A stretch of 64,000 bases of DNA from an uncultured Bacteroidales bacterium (GTDB lineage: Bacteria; Bacteroidota; Bacteroidia; Bacteroidales; WCHB1-69), in contig ONAB01000012.1 in NCBI GenBank assembly GCA_900315705.1, forward strand, positions 24,332 to 88,331, given 5' to 3'. Positions 18,901 to 26,663 of the stretch are shown here, piece after piece. Position numbers and translations under genes: made by a program. The notes under the pieces were generated by a model, which worked only from the letters and a program-made list of their open reading frames with translations, did no database searches and had not been told where the DNA came from. Position 1 is the stretch's first letter; each line of letters opens with the position of its first letter.

Positions 18901-19397
18901 CCGAGGCTAATTACGACAAGTTCAAATTCTATATTGACAATAACGAGACCGACAATGCCTCTGGCAACGAGGGCTGGACTCAGAAGAGTTTCCCCGTCTC
19001 CGCCGGACAACATACCTTTATGTTCGCCTATGAAAAGGATTACAGCACCACTTCCGGCAGCGACTGTGCCTGGGTGGACAACATCGTCCTTCCCGGCTTG
19101 GGCAACCTTGTGACCGAGGACATCAACGACCCCGTCGGCATCGAGAGCCACTCCCGCGACGCCTTCTCCATCGTCCTCTATCCCAACCCGACCTCCGGCA
19201 ACCTGCAACTCCGCAGCTCCGAACTCCCGCTGGCCAAGGTGCAAGTCTTCGACCTCTTCGGCAAAATGCTGACGGAACAAGACCTCAACGACCTCAACGG
19301 CTCTGTCAGTCTGTCTGGCCTGGCCTCCGGCGTGTATGTGGTCAAAGTCTTTGCTGAAAACCAAACCGTCATCACCCGTAAAGTCGTGAAACAATAA
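15966..19397 (+). CDS. Gingipain-like C25 cysteine protease with T9SS type A sorting domain
   Basis: 1143 residues. Signal peptide (1-20), a C25 propeptide region (about 30-215), and a C25 caspase-like catalytic domain (about 225-600). The likely dyad is H443 in TAHGD and C476 in the NCCLTGKF stretch, placed as in arginine gingipain. Ig-like and CARDB-type beta domains follow, then a carbohydrate-binding-like jelly roll (about 900-1040). The end is a T9SS type A domain (YPNPTSGNLQL to KVVKQ). It should be exported through T9SS to the surface and degrade host or dietary protein. Many Bacteroidota relatives (PorU) also process T9SS cargo, but the C-terminal sorting domain here suggests cargo. 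Its stop overlaps the next start (TAATG). Confidence 0.88.
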   Translation: MTRIVTTVVLIFSMLATCFAQQFQVTRNDYERVDISFTAPEITSSVVKTPQGFFTQISMDEFYPSVIVGQPQLPVMVKLLEIPVCDSVVATVKNAQYVEVDASTLGIQYPLYPAQPSYAKSYRGERPFVRDQQTYSRDAFYAEPLVRVEKTGTMRDITLANLYISPVSYNPVTGKVRICRSMDIEVSYVNANLPATYELKTRYGSPMFQNAANAVANPMPRTREEFNASPIRYLIIANSMFRNNDNLELFVNWKKRLGYIVDVVYTGDANVGTTTTSIKNYILSQYNSATASNPAPTFLLFVGDHGQVPAFSSTEQNSHVTDLYYACWTSGDNIPDCYYGRFSAQNASQLAPQITKTLQYEQYTMPDPSYLGKAVLIAGTDNSWSDTHADGQINYIYNNYINTTSTTHQYSTVYKHNYNCSSQAATIRSEIGAGVGWANYTAHGDVTEWYDPSFTTSHIPSMNNLDKYGVMIGNCCLTGKFNEECFGEMLLRTDKKGAMAYIGASEVSYWDEDVYWSVGKRSSITANMTYQANNLGAYDRIFHTHNESHDVWATTLGGFLTAGNLAVQSSSSSRKKYYWEIYHIFGDPSIRPYLGMPSQMNVSALPAVPMGTLSYNVSAAPYAYVALTTGGNIVTATFADASGNATLDLSNVTTPGEYELAIGAQNHVQYFQTVNIIVPSGPYVVASNVSLPNDVYPINGTSVNWNLELTNLGVDNASNVTAQMTALTPGFTVTQGTATFNTLVPNAIQSMPNAFTVSIPENAEDGTRATFRVTTTWQGGNSTKDVNLTVIAPKLAVTETNIQGPSTAAALEPGDAATATITISNSGHAPASDILIDLTCNYSGVTVTSPSQIVAWIGAGESISHTFNLQIANSVPNLSIVPLYFHTIKGDKHVIDTLSISIGKATEDFETGDFSRFNWVQNQNPWTITNQAPYAGNYCARSKENLDNGSWYNVSRSSFSITVNCLMEAPVSYFRKVSSEANYDKFKFYIDNNETDNASGNEGWTQKSFPVSAGQHTFMFAYEKDYSTTSGSDCAWVDNIVLPGLGNLVTEDINDPVGIESHSRDAFSIVLYPNPTSGNLQLRSSELPLAKVQVFDLFGKMLTEQDLNDLNGSVSLSGLASGVYVVKVFAENQTVITRKVVKQ

Positions 19398-19954
19398 TGG
19401 CCAACACATCAGAACAATACGACATCGTCATCCAACAGTGCCTGGACATCTTCGCCAAGAAGGCGATGGACTATGGCACGGCGTGGCGCATCCTGCGCAC
19501 CTCCTCGCTCACCGACCAGATCTACATCAAGGCCAACCGCATCCGCAGCATCCAGGAAAAGGGCGAGGCCAAAATCGCTGAAGGCATCATCCCCGAGTTC
19601 ATCGGCATTGTCAACTACTCGGTGATGGCCCTCATCCAACTGGAGATGGGTGCGGCCTCCGGCGCCGACGATCTGGAGATGGATTCCAAACTCGCCACGG
19701 AACTGTACAACAAATACATCCACGCCGCCAAGAGTCTTATGATGGACAAAAACCACGACTATGACGAGGCGTGGCGGCAGATGCGCATCAGCTCGCTCGA
19801 TGACATCATCCTGATGAAACTCTTCCGCATCAAGTCCATCGAGGACCACCAAGGCAACACCATCGTCTCCGAAGGACTCGACGCCAATTACTACGACATC
19901 ATCAACTACGCTATGTTCGCCCTGATCCGCCTCGTGGTGGAGGGCGAAAAATAA
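19397..19954 (+). CDS. DUF1599 protein (nucleotide modification associated domain 1), duplicated
   Basis: 185 residues, cytoplasmic. It consists of two DUF1599 units, about 8-80 and 112-183, each with a DYgtAWR/DYDEAWR element, a SSLtDqI segment and a hydrophobic INYxxxALI end. PF07659 is annotated as a nucleotide-modification-associated domain because of phage contexts; no reaction is proven. The start codon shares its A with the stop of the protease gene, so translation is probably coupled, though no functional link is evident. Confidence 0.85.
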   Translation: MANTSEQYDIVIQQCLDIFAKKAMDYGTAWRILRTSSLTDQIYIKANRIRSIQEKGEAKIAEGIIPEFIGIVNYSVMALIQLEMGAASGADDLEMDSKLATELYNKYIHAAKSLMMDKNHDYDEAWRQMRISSLDDIILMKLFRIKSIEDHQGNTIVSEGLDANYYDIINYAMFALIRLVVEGEK

Positions 19955-19982
19955 TAATTGATAACCCCAAAAACACCTGAAT

Positions 19983-21152
19983 ATGTCACAAAAAGAACCC
20001 ATTTGGCTGAAAATACTGAGAATAGCACTCGGTTTGCTGTTCCTCTTCTCCTCCATCAGCAAAGCCGTTGACCCTGTCAACTTCGGCATCACAATGAACG
20101 ACTACTTCGTCTCCTTCGGACTGCCGTTCCTGAAACCTGTCGCCCTGTTGGCCGGCGTTTGCGCCATCACCTGCGAGTTTGTACTCGGCTGTATGATGCT
20201 GTTCGGGGTGAAAACCCTTTTGGCCGCGTGGGGCTACCTGCTCTTTATGGTCTTCTTCTTCTTCCTCACCCTCTGGCTCGCCGTGGCCGAATATATGGAA
20301 ATCAAAGGCATCCATTACTTCGGCGTGGTGCACGACTGCGGCTGCTTCGGTCAAGTGGTGAAGATGAGCAATATGACCACCTTCCTCAAGAATGTCGTCA
20401 TCATCATCCCCACCATCATCGTCTTTGCCAAACGCAAAAAGCTCAAAGACGTGCGGCTCACCGAACTGGGCAAATGGTGCTGCATCCTGCTGTTCATCGC
20501 CATAGCCGTGCTGTTCCAGGTGCACTGCATCCGCCATCTCCCCGCCATCGACTTCTCCGACTGGAAGAAGGGCGACAACGTGGAGAAGACCTTCATTGAA
20601 CGTCCCGCCCAAAAAGAGTCCCTCTTCATCTATCGCAACAACGCCGACCAGACTGAGGTGCAACTCACCGAAGAGGAGTTGATGAACCAAGAGGAGAGCT
20701 TCTATGAGCAATATGAATATGTGGACCGCAAGGACAAGGTGGTTGCCAAAGCCAAGAAGGCTGAAATCGACGGGTTCAATATGTTGGACGAAAAGGGTGC
20801 CGACCACGCTTACGAATACATCAACGCCGACAGCAAGACCTACCTGCTCTTCCTCCACGACCTGATGGATACGAAAGACGAAGGCGTGAAGAAAGCCATT
20901 GCGCTGGCTGCCAGCTGCGCCGAGAAGGATATTCCCTTCGTGGCCGTGACCAACAGCGAAGAGGACGAAATCAGTGTCTTTGTGGAAGAGCACGGCATTG
21001 AATTCCCCATTTACCGCAATCCCATCGACCCTGCCCACGGTCCCTTTATGGTGCGCGACGCCATCCGCTCCAACCCCGGCCTCATTGTCATTGACAAGGG
21101 CGTGGTGACTGGCAAATGGGCTTGGCGCGATATGCCCCAGAAGGCTGAATAA
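19983..21152 (+). CDS. BT_3928-like membrane protein: DoxX/MauE N-terminus, thioredoxin-like C-terminus
   Basis: 389 residues. The first 190 hold about four or five membrane helices of the DoxX/MauE type (LRIALGLLFLFSSISKAVDP) with HDCGCFGQ in a loop, a pattern seen in membrane partners of thiol-disulfide proteins. The remainder is soluble with a thioredoxin-like fold but no CxxC. This matches proteins annotated as BT_3928 family in Bacteroides. It lies 28 bases after the DUF1599 gene, a pairing I believe is conserved in Bacteroidota. Confidence 0.75.
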   Translation: MSQKEPIWLKILRIALGLLFLFSSISKAVDPVNFGITMNDYFVSFGLPFLKPVALLAGVCAITCEFVLGCMMLFGVKTLLAAWGYLLFMVFFFFLTLWLAVAEYMEIKGIHYFGVVHDCGCFGQVVKMSNMTTFLKNVVIIIPTIIVFAKRKKLKDVRLTELGKWCCILLFIAIAVLFQVHCIRHLPAIDFSDWKKGDNVEKTFIERPAQKESLFIYRNNADQTEVQLTEEELMNQEESFYEQYEYVDRKDKVVAKAKKAEIDGFNMLDEKGADHAYEYINADSKTYLLFLHDLMDTKDEGVKKAIALAASCAEKDIPFVAVTNSEEDEISVFVEEHGIEFPIYRNPIDPAHGPFMVRDAIRSNPGLIVIDKGVVTGKWAWRDMPQKAE

Positions 21153-21179
21153 CAACGCCTTCGATCTACCCTGTCACGT

Positions 21180-22034
21180 ATGACCATACGTTCATTTTAC
21201 CATACCATTTTTGATGCTTTGCAGCCGCTTTACGATTCACACGAGGCGGCTGCAATTGCAAAATTGTACCTGCAGACCCGGCTTTCGATGCAGGCGCACG
21301 AACTCTTCCTGCGCGGGGAAGAGGAGATAACAGAATCGCAGGAGCAACTTTTCCGCGGCGAACTGGCCGATATGGCGCAAGGCAAGCCTGTGCAGTATGT
21401 GTTAGGCGAAACCGAGTTCTATGGCCTCCGGTTTGAGGTGTCGCCCGCCGTGCTCATTCCCCGGCCGGAGACGGAAGAGCTGGTGCTGCGGGTAGTGGAG
21501 ACTTTCGCGCAGCACCCTGCCCCAAGAATATGGGATGTGGGCACCGGCAGCGGATGCATCGCCGTGACGCTGGCCAAGCAACTGCTCAAGGCAAGGATCT
21601 TTGCCAGTGACATCTCCGAGGAGGCCCTGGCTGTAGCCCGCGCCAACGCCCGCGCCCAGGAGGTGCCCGTGACCTTCGCCCGCCACGATATGCGCGATGC
21701 CGGCAACCTCCCCTTCCCCGCCGAGTCCTTCGACGCCATCGTGAGCAATCCCCCCTACATACCGGAAGCCGTGCGCCCCTCACTGCACCGCAATGTCATC
21801 GACCACGAGCCCGCCACTGCCCTGTTCGTGCCCGACGACAGGCCTCTGGTATTCTACGAAGCACTGGCCCATATCGGGAAAAAATGCCTTTACTCCGGCG
21901 GGATGCTGCTGATGGAAACATTTGAGGATTATCACCAGGAACTGCAAAATATGCTCCGGCAACAAGGCTACCGCCAAATACAATCCATCACCGACCTCAA
22001 CGGGAAAAAGCGGTTTTGCAGCGCTGTTTTATAA
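21180..22034 (+). CDS. prmC: Release factor glutamine methyltransferase (PrmC/HemK)
   Basis: 284 residues. It N5-methylates the glutamine of the GGQ motif in release factors RF1 and RF2 using S-adenosylmethionine. Seen: the helical N-terminal domain (1-85), LIPRPETEELV, the SAM site DVGTGSGCIAVTLA, and the catalytic NPPY at 190-193. It starts 27 bases after the BT_3928-like gene and ends at a strong hairpin shared with the convergent hsp20 gene. Confidence 0.95.
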   Translation: MTIRSFYHTIFDALQPLYDSHEAAAIAKLYLQTRLSMQAHELFLRGEEEITESQEQLFRGELADMAQGKPVQYVLGETEFYGLRFEVSPAVLIPRPETEELVLRVVETFAQHPAPRIWDVGTGSGCIAVTLAKQLLKARIFASDISEEALAVARANARAQEVPVTFARHDMRDAGNLPFPAESFDAIVSNPPYIPEAVRPSLHRNVIDHEPATALFVPDDRPLVFYEALAHIGKKCLYSGGMLLMETFEDYHQELQNMLRQQGYRQIQSITDLNGKKRFCSAVL

Positions 22035-22043
22035 ACATTATGG

Positions 22044-22078
22044 CACAAAAAAAGCCGCATCCTTGCGAATGCGGCTTT
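22044..22078 (-). terminator. Terminator between convergent prmC and hsp20
   Basis: Perfect 10-bp stem AAAGCCGCAT (22051-22060) and ATGCGGCTTT (22069-22078). On the minus strand it runs into seven T, giving a strong intrinsic terminator for hsp20. It can also serve prmC, less strongly. Confidence 0.9.
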
Positions 22079-22103
22079 AAGTCTTGGAGTGTCGTTTTAA
22101 AGA

Positions 22104-22529
22104 TTAGCCGATAGTGATGGAACGAGACAATTTCTGCTCCTCTTTCTGCACTCTCGGCAGGGTAATCGTCAGGATGCCGTGCTCCACCTTGGCCTCGATG
22201 TGCTCCTTGTCCACATCCTCGGGCAGTGTGTAGTTCTGCTCGTAGTTGGTGTAGGAAAACTCGCGGCGCAGATAGTGGTGTTTCTTTTCGTTCTCCTTGT
22301 GCTCCATCTTGTTCTCGATGGCCACACAAAGATTGCCGTCATCGTTGATGCTCACGCGACAGAACTCTTTCTTGATGCCGGGCGCGGCCACTTCCATCGT
22401 GTAGGCCTTCTCATCCTCTCTCACATTGACTGCCGGTGCTGTAGTATAGGCACGAGGCATAATGTCACTGTTCAAGAAATCCTCAAATACGGTAGGAAAC
22501 CAACTGTTTTTAAACATTACAGGTAACAT
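22104..22529 (-). CDS. Small heat shock protein, Hsp20/alpha-crystallin family
   Basis: 141 residues from the ATG at 22529, chosen because an AAGGAGGT sequence sits 5 bases before it; an earlier in-frame ATG at 22625 has none. The alpha-crystallin domain covers about 35-135, with the APGIKKE and GILTITLPR elements that define the family. It acts as an ATP-independent holdase for unfolding proteins in the cytoplasm. Monocistronic, between a terminator and a divergent outer-membrane gene. Confidence 0.95.
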   Translation of the reverse strand: MLPVMFKNSWFPTVFEDFLNSDIMPRAYTTAPAVNVREDEKAYTMEVAAPGIKKEFCRVSINDDGNLCVAIENKMEHKENEKKHHYLRREFSYTNYEQNYTLPEDVDKEHIEAKVEHGILTITLPRVQKEEQKLSRSITIG

Positions 22530-22532
22530 AAT

Positions 22533-22542
22533 AACCTCCTTT
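22533..22542 (-). promoter_or_regulatory. Strong Shine-Dalgarno site of hsp20
   Basis: AAAGGAGGTT on the minus strand, 5 bases before ATG. It is a near-perfect anti-SD match, unusual here because Bacteroidota genes mostly lack SD sequences, and it decides the start. Confidence 0.8.
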
Positions 22543-22689
22543 TTAATAGTTAGACATTTTTTATTTCCGGCCGCCTCCGCTTTCGCTTCAGCGAACCGCT
22601 TATCATTATGCAAAGGGTGTGCCAAAGCCGATTATGGACTATTTGTCACCTGAAATTGCCAATTTGTCACTTTTTACGAAAATTCAAGA

Positions 22690-22795
22690 CAAAATTGCTA
22701 TTTTTGCCGCGTCATATCTTCAGATTCTGTGGAACGGATCTCGCAGAGTTTTGGAAGATGTGTCACAAATGGTAATAACTGAGGTCCGCCCTACT
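22690..22795 (+). promoter_or_regulatory. Promoter-leader repeat, copy 2 (structured 5' leader)
   Basis: Aligns with 5104-5205 over about 100 bases. It has a -7 box TATTTTTG at 22699-22706, then a stem of about 14 bp (22716-22729 with 22744-22759, one small bulge) closing a loop with AACGGATCTCG. The ATG of the next gene lies 96 bases after the box, versus 94 in copy 1. One pair is A-U here and G-C in copy 1. Confidence 0.55.
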
Positions 22796-22801
22796 ATAAT
22801 T

Positions 22802-23422
22802 ATGAAAAAAGCCCTCCTTATTGCGTGTTCACTATTCTTGTGCCTGGCATCGCAGCCTGTTCAGGCGCAGAAGCCTCACAGCGACCTGCACAATGAAATC
22901 GGGGTCGGCGCAGGTCCCTTCTCCTTTTTCGGGGGATTCATCATTGGCACAGCCGACTTCTTCGGAGCCCTCGGCAACTCATTGAGTCACAGGGCTTACA
23001 GCTCAAACTATTACGGACTTTACGACGTACACTATTACTACCAGATCAACCACTGGTGCCAGGTGGGCGTGAAATTCACCGTGGAGGGCAGTCGCACAAC
23101 CATCTACACCGACACGCTGCGCACAGCGGTCAGCAGCATCAACAGGGACCTCATCTTCACGCTGATGCCTAGCGTCAGGTTCACCTACTTCAACCGGCCG
23201 TGGGTGCGCCTCTATGCGGGCGCGGATCTGGGCGTGGGGTACCTGTTCTCCCACACACAGGATTATGCCAAAGACGACCCTGAAAGCAAGGGCAGCAATT
23301 TCTTCCCTGCGTTCAACGTCACCGCCTTCGGCGTGAACGTAGGCAAAAGATTCTACGGGCTTTTCGAGCTGAACGCCGGCTTCGACTCTTTTGTCAAGTT
23401 CGGCATTGGGGCACGATGGTGA
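22802..23422 (+). CDS. Small outer-membrane beta-barrel protein, unknown function
   Basis: 206 residues from the ATG at 22802 (MKKALLIACSLFLCLA). Earlier in-frame codons lie in the leader. Signal peptide to about residue 24 (VQAQ), then alternating strands ending in FGIGARW, an aromatic C-terminal residue as expected for BAM-inserted barrels. The strands IEVGAGPFSFFG-like and RLYAGADLGVGYLF resemble PorT/OmpW-like eight-strand barrels, but I cannot name a family. Preceded by the structured leader repeat and followed by the 325-bp structured element. Confidence 0.65.
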   Translation: MKKALLIACSLFLCLASQPVQAQKPHSDLHNEIGVGAGPFSFFGGFIIGTADFFGALGNSLSHRAYSSNYYGLYDVHYYYQINHWCQVGVKFTVEGSRTTIYTDTLRTAVSSINRDLIFTLMPSVRFTYFNRPWVRLYAGADLGVGYLFSHTQDYAKDDPESKGSNFFPAFNVTAFGVNVGKRFYGLFELNAGFDSFVKFGIGARW

Positions 23423-23434
23423 CAGAGGGGAGAT

Positions 23435-23759
23435 GCCTCCCTTTCGCGGCGAGCACGTCATATGCATTGTGGAAAGTCATTTCCGCGCCGCGAGATGAGA
23501 CGCGGATCTCCGTCATCCCCCCACACCTTCGCTCCTTTCAGTCGCTCGATGTGGGGTTACAGAGAAGGATGTTCCTTCGGAACACGTTCAAATGGAAAGT
23601 AACGTACTATGTGGCATCGGCCTCGGAGAGGCCTTCTTTTCTGTAACACCACACGAAGCGCGGCGAGTGTGGTGACGGGATGCGCGGCGGACACTCATCG
23701 CACCGCTGGTGTCGCTCGCCCCGAAGCACCGCACCTTCACGGTGCGAAAAGGAGGCACT
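23435..23759 (+). repeat. Multi-hairpin interspersed element, copy A
   Basis: Non-coding, about 325 bases, closely alike to 46782-47103. It fills most of the 493-base gap before ppdK. Hairpins seen: CCCCACA/TGTGGGG (about 23518-23554); GAAGGA/TCCTTC overlapping GTTCC/GGAAC (23564-23583); GGCCTC/GAGGCC (23619-23633); CACCACAC/GTGTGGTG (23647-23674); CACC/GGTG; GCACCG/CGGTGC (23726-23745). Arms are kept and loops vary between the copies. Confidence 0.85.
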
Positions 23760-23830
23760 GGAGAAGAGACATCTAGAAAAAACTTGATATTAGCGCTGCA
23801 AATATACATTTTTAAAATACATAATTGTAA

Positions 23831-23858
23831 AAAAACGCTTACATCCGTAAGCGTTTTT
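23831..23858 (+). terminator. Hairpin terminator upstream of ppdK
   Basis: Perfect 12-bp stem AAAAACGCTTAC/GTAAGCGTTTTT with ATCC loop, followed by more T. It closes transcription from the upstream gene or the repeat element. Confidence 0.85.
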
Positions 23859-23862
23859 TTGT

Positions 23863-23870
23863 TATCTTTG
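23863..23870 (+). promoter_or_regulatory. -7 box of ppdK
   Basis: TATCTTTG directly after the terminator, followed by CGCCTC. The start codon is at 23916, so the leader is about 40 bases. Confidence 0.65.
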
Positions 23871-23915
23871 CGCCTCTTAAAAGAAAATAGTTCTAATCAA
23901 TCTAAAACATTAAGT

Positions 23916-26633
23916 ATGAGTAATGTAAAGTATGTTTACACCTTTGGAGGAAAGACTGCCGAAGGTAAAGCCGATATGAAGAACCTTCTGGGCGGCAAAG
24001 GTGCCAACCTCGCCGAGATGTGTCTGCTCAAACTGCCCGTACCGGCTGGCCTGACCATCACCACCGAATGCTGCACCGCCTATTATCAGAACAACTGCCA
24101 GCTTCCCGCCGGCCTGATGGACGAGGTGCACGCAGGTATGAAGAATATGGAGAACATTATGGGTATGAAATACGGCGACCCCGAGAACCCGCTGCTCGTC
24201 AGCTGCCGCTCCGGCGCCCGCAAGTCTATGCCCGGTATGATGGACACCGTGCTCAACATCGGTCTCTGCTCCAAGACCATCCCCGGCCTCATCAAGAAGA
24301 CCAACAACCCCCGTTTCGTGTATGACTCCTATCGCCGTCTCATTATGATGTACGCTGACGTCGTGATGGAAAAGGCCGAGGGCATCGAGCCCGCCGACGG
24401 CAAGAGCATCCGCAAACAACTCGACGATATGCTTGACGCCTATAAAGAGAAAATGGGCTACAAGAGCGACACCGAACTGAAGGCTGAAGAACTCCAGCAA
24501 CTGGCTGAGGACTTCAAGGTGCGCATCAAAGAGGTGCTCGGCACCGAGTTCCCCGATGACGCCGAGGCCCAACTCGAAGGCGGCATCAAGGCCGTGTTCA
24601 AGAGCTGGAACGGCAAAAAGGCCATCTCCTACCGCCGCATTGAAGGTATCCCCGATGACTGGGGCACCGCTGTCAACGTGCAGACGATGGTGTTCGGCAA
24701 TATGGGCGACGGCTCCGCTACCGGCGTGGCATTCACCCGTAACCCCGCCACCGGTGACAACCAGTTCTACGGCGAATGGCTCATCAACGCCCAGGGCGAA
24801 GATGTGGTGGCCGGTATCCGCACCCCCAACCCGCTGAACGACGACACCAAGAACGAGCAGAACAAGCATATGCATTCTATGCAGGAGCTGATGCCCGAAA
24901 CCTATAAGGAACTCTGCGAGGTGCGCCGCATCCTTGAAGAGAACTACCACGATATGCTCGACATCGAGTTCACCATCCAAGACGGCAAACTCTATATGCT
25001 GCAGTGCCGCGTGGGCAAACGCACCGGCGTGGCCGCTCTCACGATGGCCCTCGATATGCTGAAGGAAGGCCTCATCGACGAAAAGGAAGTCGTGATGCGC
25101 CTCACTCCCGAGCAACTCGACGAGCTGCTCCACCCGATTCTCGACGCCGCTGACGAGAAGAAGCACACCGTCATCGCCAAGGGTCTGCCCGCAGGTCCTG
25201 GTGGTGCCGTGGGTAAAATCGCCCTCACCAGCGAGAAAGCCAAAGAGTATCGCGCCGCCAAGGTGGCCAACGTCCTGGTCCGCGAGGAAACCAACCCCGA
25301 AGACGTCGAGGGTATGCGCGCCGCCGACGGCATCCTGACCGCCCGTGGCGGTATGACCTCCCACGCCGCCCTCGTGGCCCGTGGTTGGGGCAAGTGCTGC
25401 ATCGTGGGCTGCGACGCCGTGAAGATCGACCTCGAGAACGGCATCGTCAAGATCGGCGACCAGCAGTTCAAGGAGGGTGACACCATCAGCTTGAACGGCT
25501 CCAAGGGCTGGGTCTATGCCGAGCCCGTGGGTATGATCAACGCCACCGAAAACCCGCTCTTCCAGCAGTTTATGGCGCTGGTTGACAAATACCGCAAGAT
25601 GGGTGTCCGCACCAACGCCGACAACCCCGAAGATGCCCAGAACGCCGTCAACTTCGGCGCCGAGGGTATCGGTCTATTCCGTATCGAGCATATGTTCTAC
25701 GGCAAGAACAGCGAAGAGCCCCTTGCCAAGCTGCGCAATATGATCCTCGCCAACACCACTGAGGAGCGCGTGGCCGCCCTCAACGAGTTGGAGCCGTACA
25801 TCAAGAACTCTGCCAAGGGCACACTGAAGGTTTTGGACGGCAAGCCGCTGACCTTCCGCTTGATGGACCCGCCTTTGCACGAGTTCGTGCCTCACACTGA
25901 GGAGAAGCAGCGCGCCCTCGCCCAGGAGCGTGGCATCAGCTTCGAGGAGATCAAGAAGCGCATCGACGCCCTCAACGAAGTGAACCCGATGATGGGTCTG
26001 CGCGGTGTGCGTCTCGGCATCGTCTATCCCGAAATCACCGAAACCCAATTCCGCGCCTTGTTCCAGGCTACCGCTGAGTTGATGACGGAAGGTTTCGACC
26101 CGCATCTTGAGATTATGGTCCCGCTCACCATCAACGTCAAGGAGCTTGAGCATCAGAAGGCCATCGCCGACCGCGTGAAAGCAGAGGTGGAAGCCAAGTT
26201 CAACGTGAAGATCGAGTACCTCTACGGCACGATGATCGAGATTCCGCGCGCCACCCTCGTGGCCGACCAGATCGCCAGCGTGGCCCAGTTCTTCAGTTTC
26301 GGCACCAACGACCTGACGCAAATGACGTTCGGCTTCAGCCGCGACGATGTGAACGCTATCGTGAAGGACTACATCGAGGAGAAGATCATCCCCGCCGATC
26401 CGTTCAACACCCTTGACCAGGAAGGCGTCGGCCAACTGGTGAAACTCGGTGTGGAGCGTGGTCGTGGCCAACGCGCCAACCTCAAGTGCGGTGTCTGCGG
26501 TGAACACGGCGGCGACCCTGCTTCCGTGCATTTCTTCTACAAGGCCGGTTTGAACTACGTCAGCTGCTCGCCGTTCCGCGTGCCCGTTGCACGTCTGGCT
26601 GCAGCCCAAGCCGCCATCGAGGAAGAAAGATAA
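23916..26633 (+). CDS. ppdK: Pyruvate, phosphate dikinase
   Basis: 905 residues from the ATG at 23916, the family's standard length; longer upstream starts cross the terminator and are rejected. It reversibly converts pyruvate, ATP and phosphate to phosphoenolpyruvate, AMP and pyrophosphate, a central step in anaerobic Bacteroidota glycolysis. N-terminal ATP-grasp domain (GGKGANLAEM), swivelling domain with the phosphorylated histidine in GGMTSHAALVARG (H483), and C-terminal PEP-binding barrel with C861 in GVCGEHGGDP. Codon use is strongly biased (AAC, GAC, CGC), consistent with high expression. Monocistronic between terminators. Confidence 0.98.
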   Translation: MSNVKYVYTFGGKTAEGKADMKNLLGGKGANLAEMCLLKLPVPAGLTITTECCTAYYQNNCQLPAGLMDEVHAGMKNMENIMGMKYGDPENPLLVSCRSGARKSMPGMMDTVLNIGLCSKTIPGLIKKTNNPRFVYDSYRRLIMMYADVVMEKAEGIEPADGKSIRKQLDDMLDAYKEKMGYKSDTELKAEELQQLAEDFKVRIKEVLGTEFPDDAEAQLEGGIKAVFKSWNGKKAISYRRIEGIPDDWGTAVNVQTMVFGNMGDGSATGVAFTRNPATGDNQFYGEWLINAQGEDVVAGIRTPNPLNDDTKNEQNKHMHSMQELMPETYKELCEVRRILEENYHDMLDIEFTIQDGKLYMLQCRVGKRTGVAALTMALDMLKEGLIDEKEVVMRLTPEQLDELLHPILDAADEKKHTVIAKGLPAGPGGAVGKIALTSEKAKEYRAAKVANVLVREETNPEDVEGMRAADGILTARGGMTSHAALVARGWGKCCIVGCDAVKIDLENGIVKIGDQQFKEGDTISLNGSKGWVYAEPVGMINATENPLFQQFMALVDKYRKMGVRTNADNPEDAQNAVNFGAEGIGLFRIEHMFYGKNSEEPLAKLRNMILANTTEERVAALNELEPYIKNSAKGTLKVLDGKPLTFRLMDPPLHEFVPHTEEKQRALAQERGISFEEIKKRIDALNEVNPMMGLRGVRLGIVYPEITETQFRALFQATAELMTEGFDPHLEIMVPLTINVKELEHQKAIADRVKAEVEAKFNVKIEYLYGTMIEIPRATLVADQIASVAQFFSFGTNDLTQMTFGFSRDDVNAIVKDYIEEKIIPADPFNTLDQEGVGQLVKLGVERGRGQRANLKCGVCGEHGGDPASVHFFYKAGLNYVSCSPFRVPVARLAAAQAAIEEER

Positions 26634-26663
26634 TCCTTGGATTAGATAATCCCGTAATATATT

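Noticed and set aside
17229-19409. Long minus-strand frames opposite the C25 protease
   Set aside because: Low-complexity Gly/Val/His-rich translations mirroring the codon bias of the plus-strand gene.
23709-23915. Longer N-terminus for pyruvate phosphate dikinase
   Set aside because: It would cross an intrinsic terminator and the promoter; the ATG at 23916 gives the standard length.
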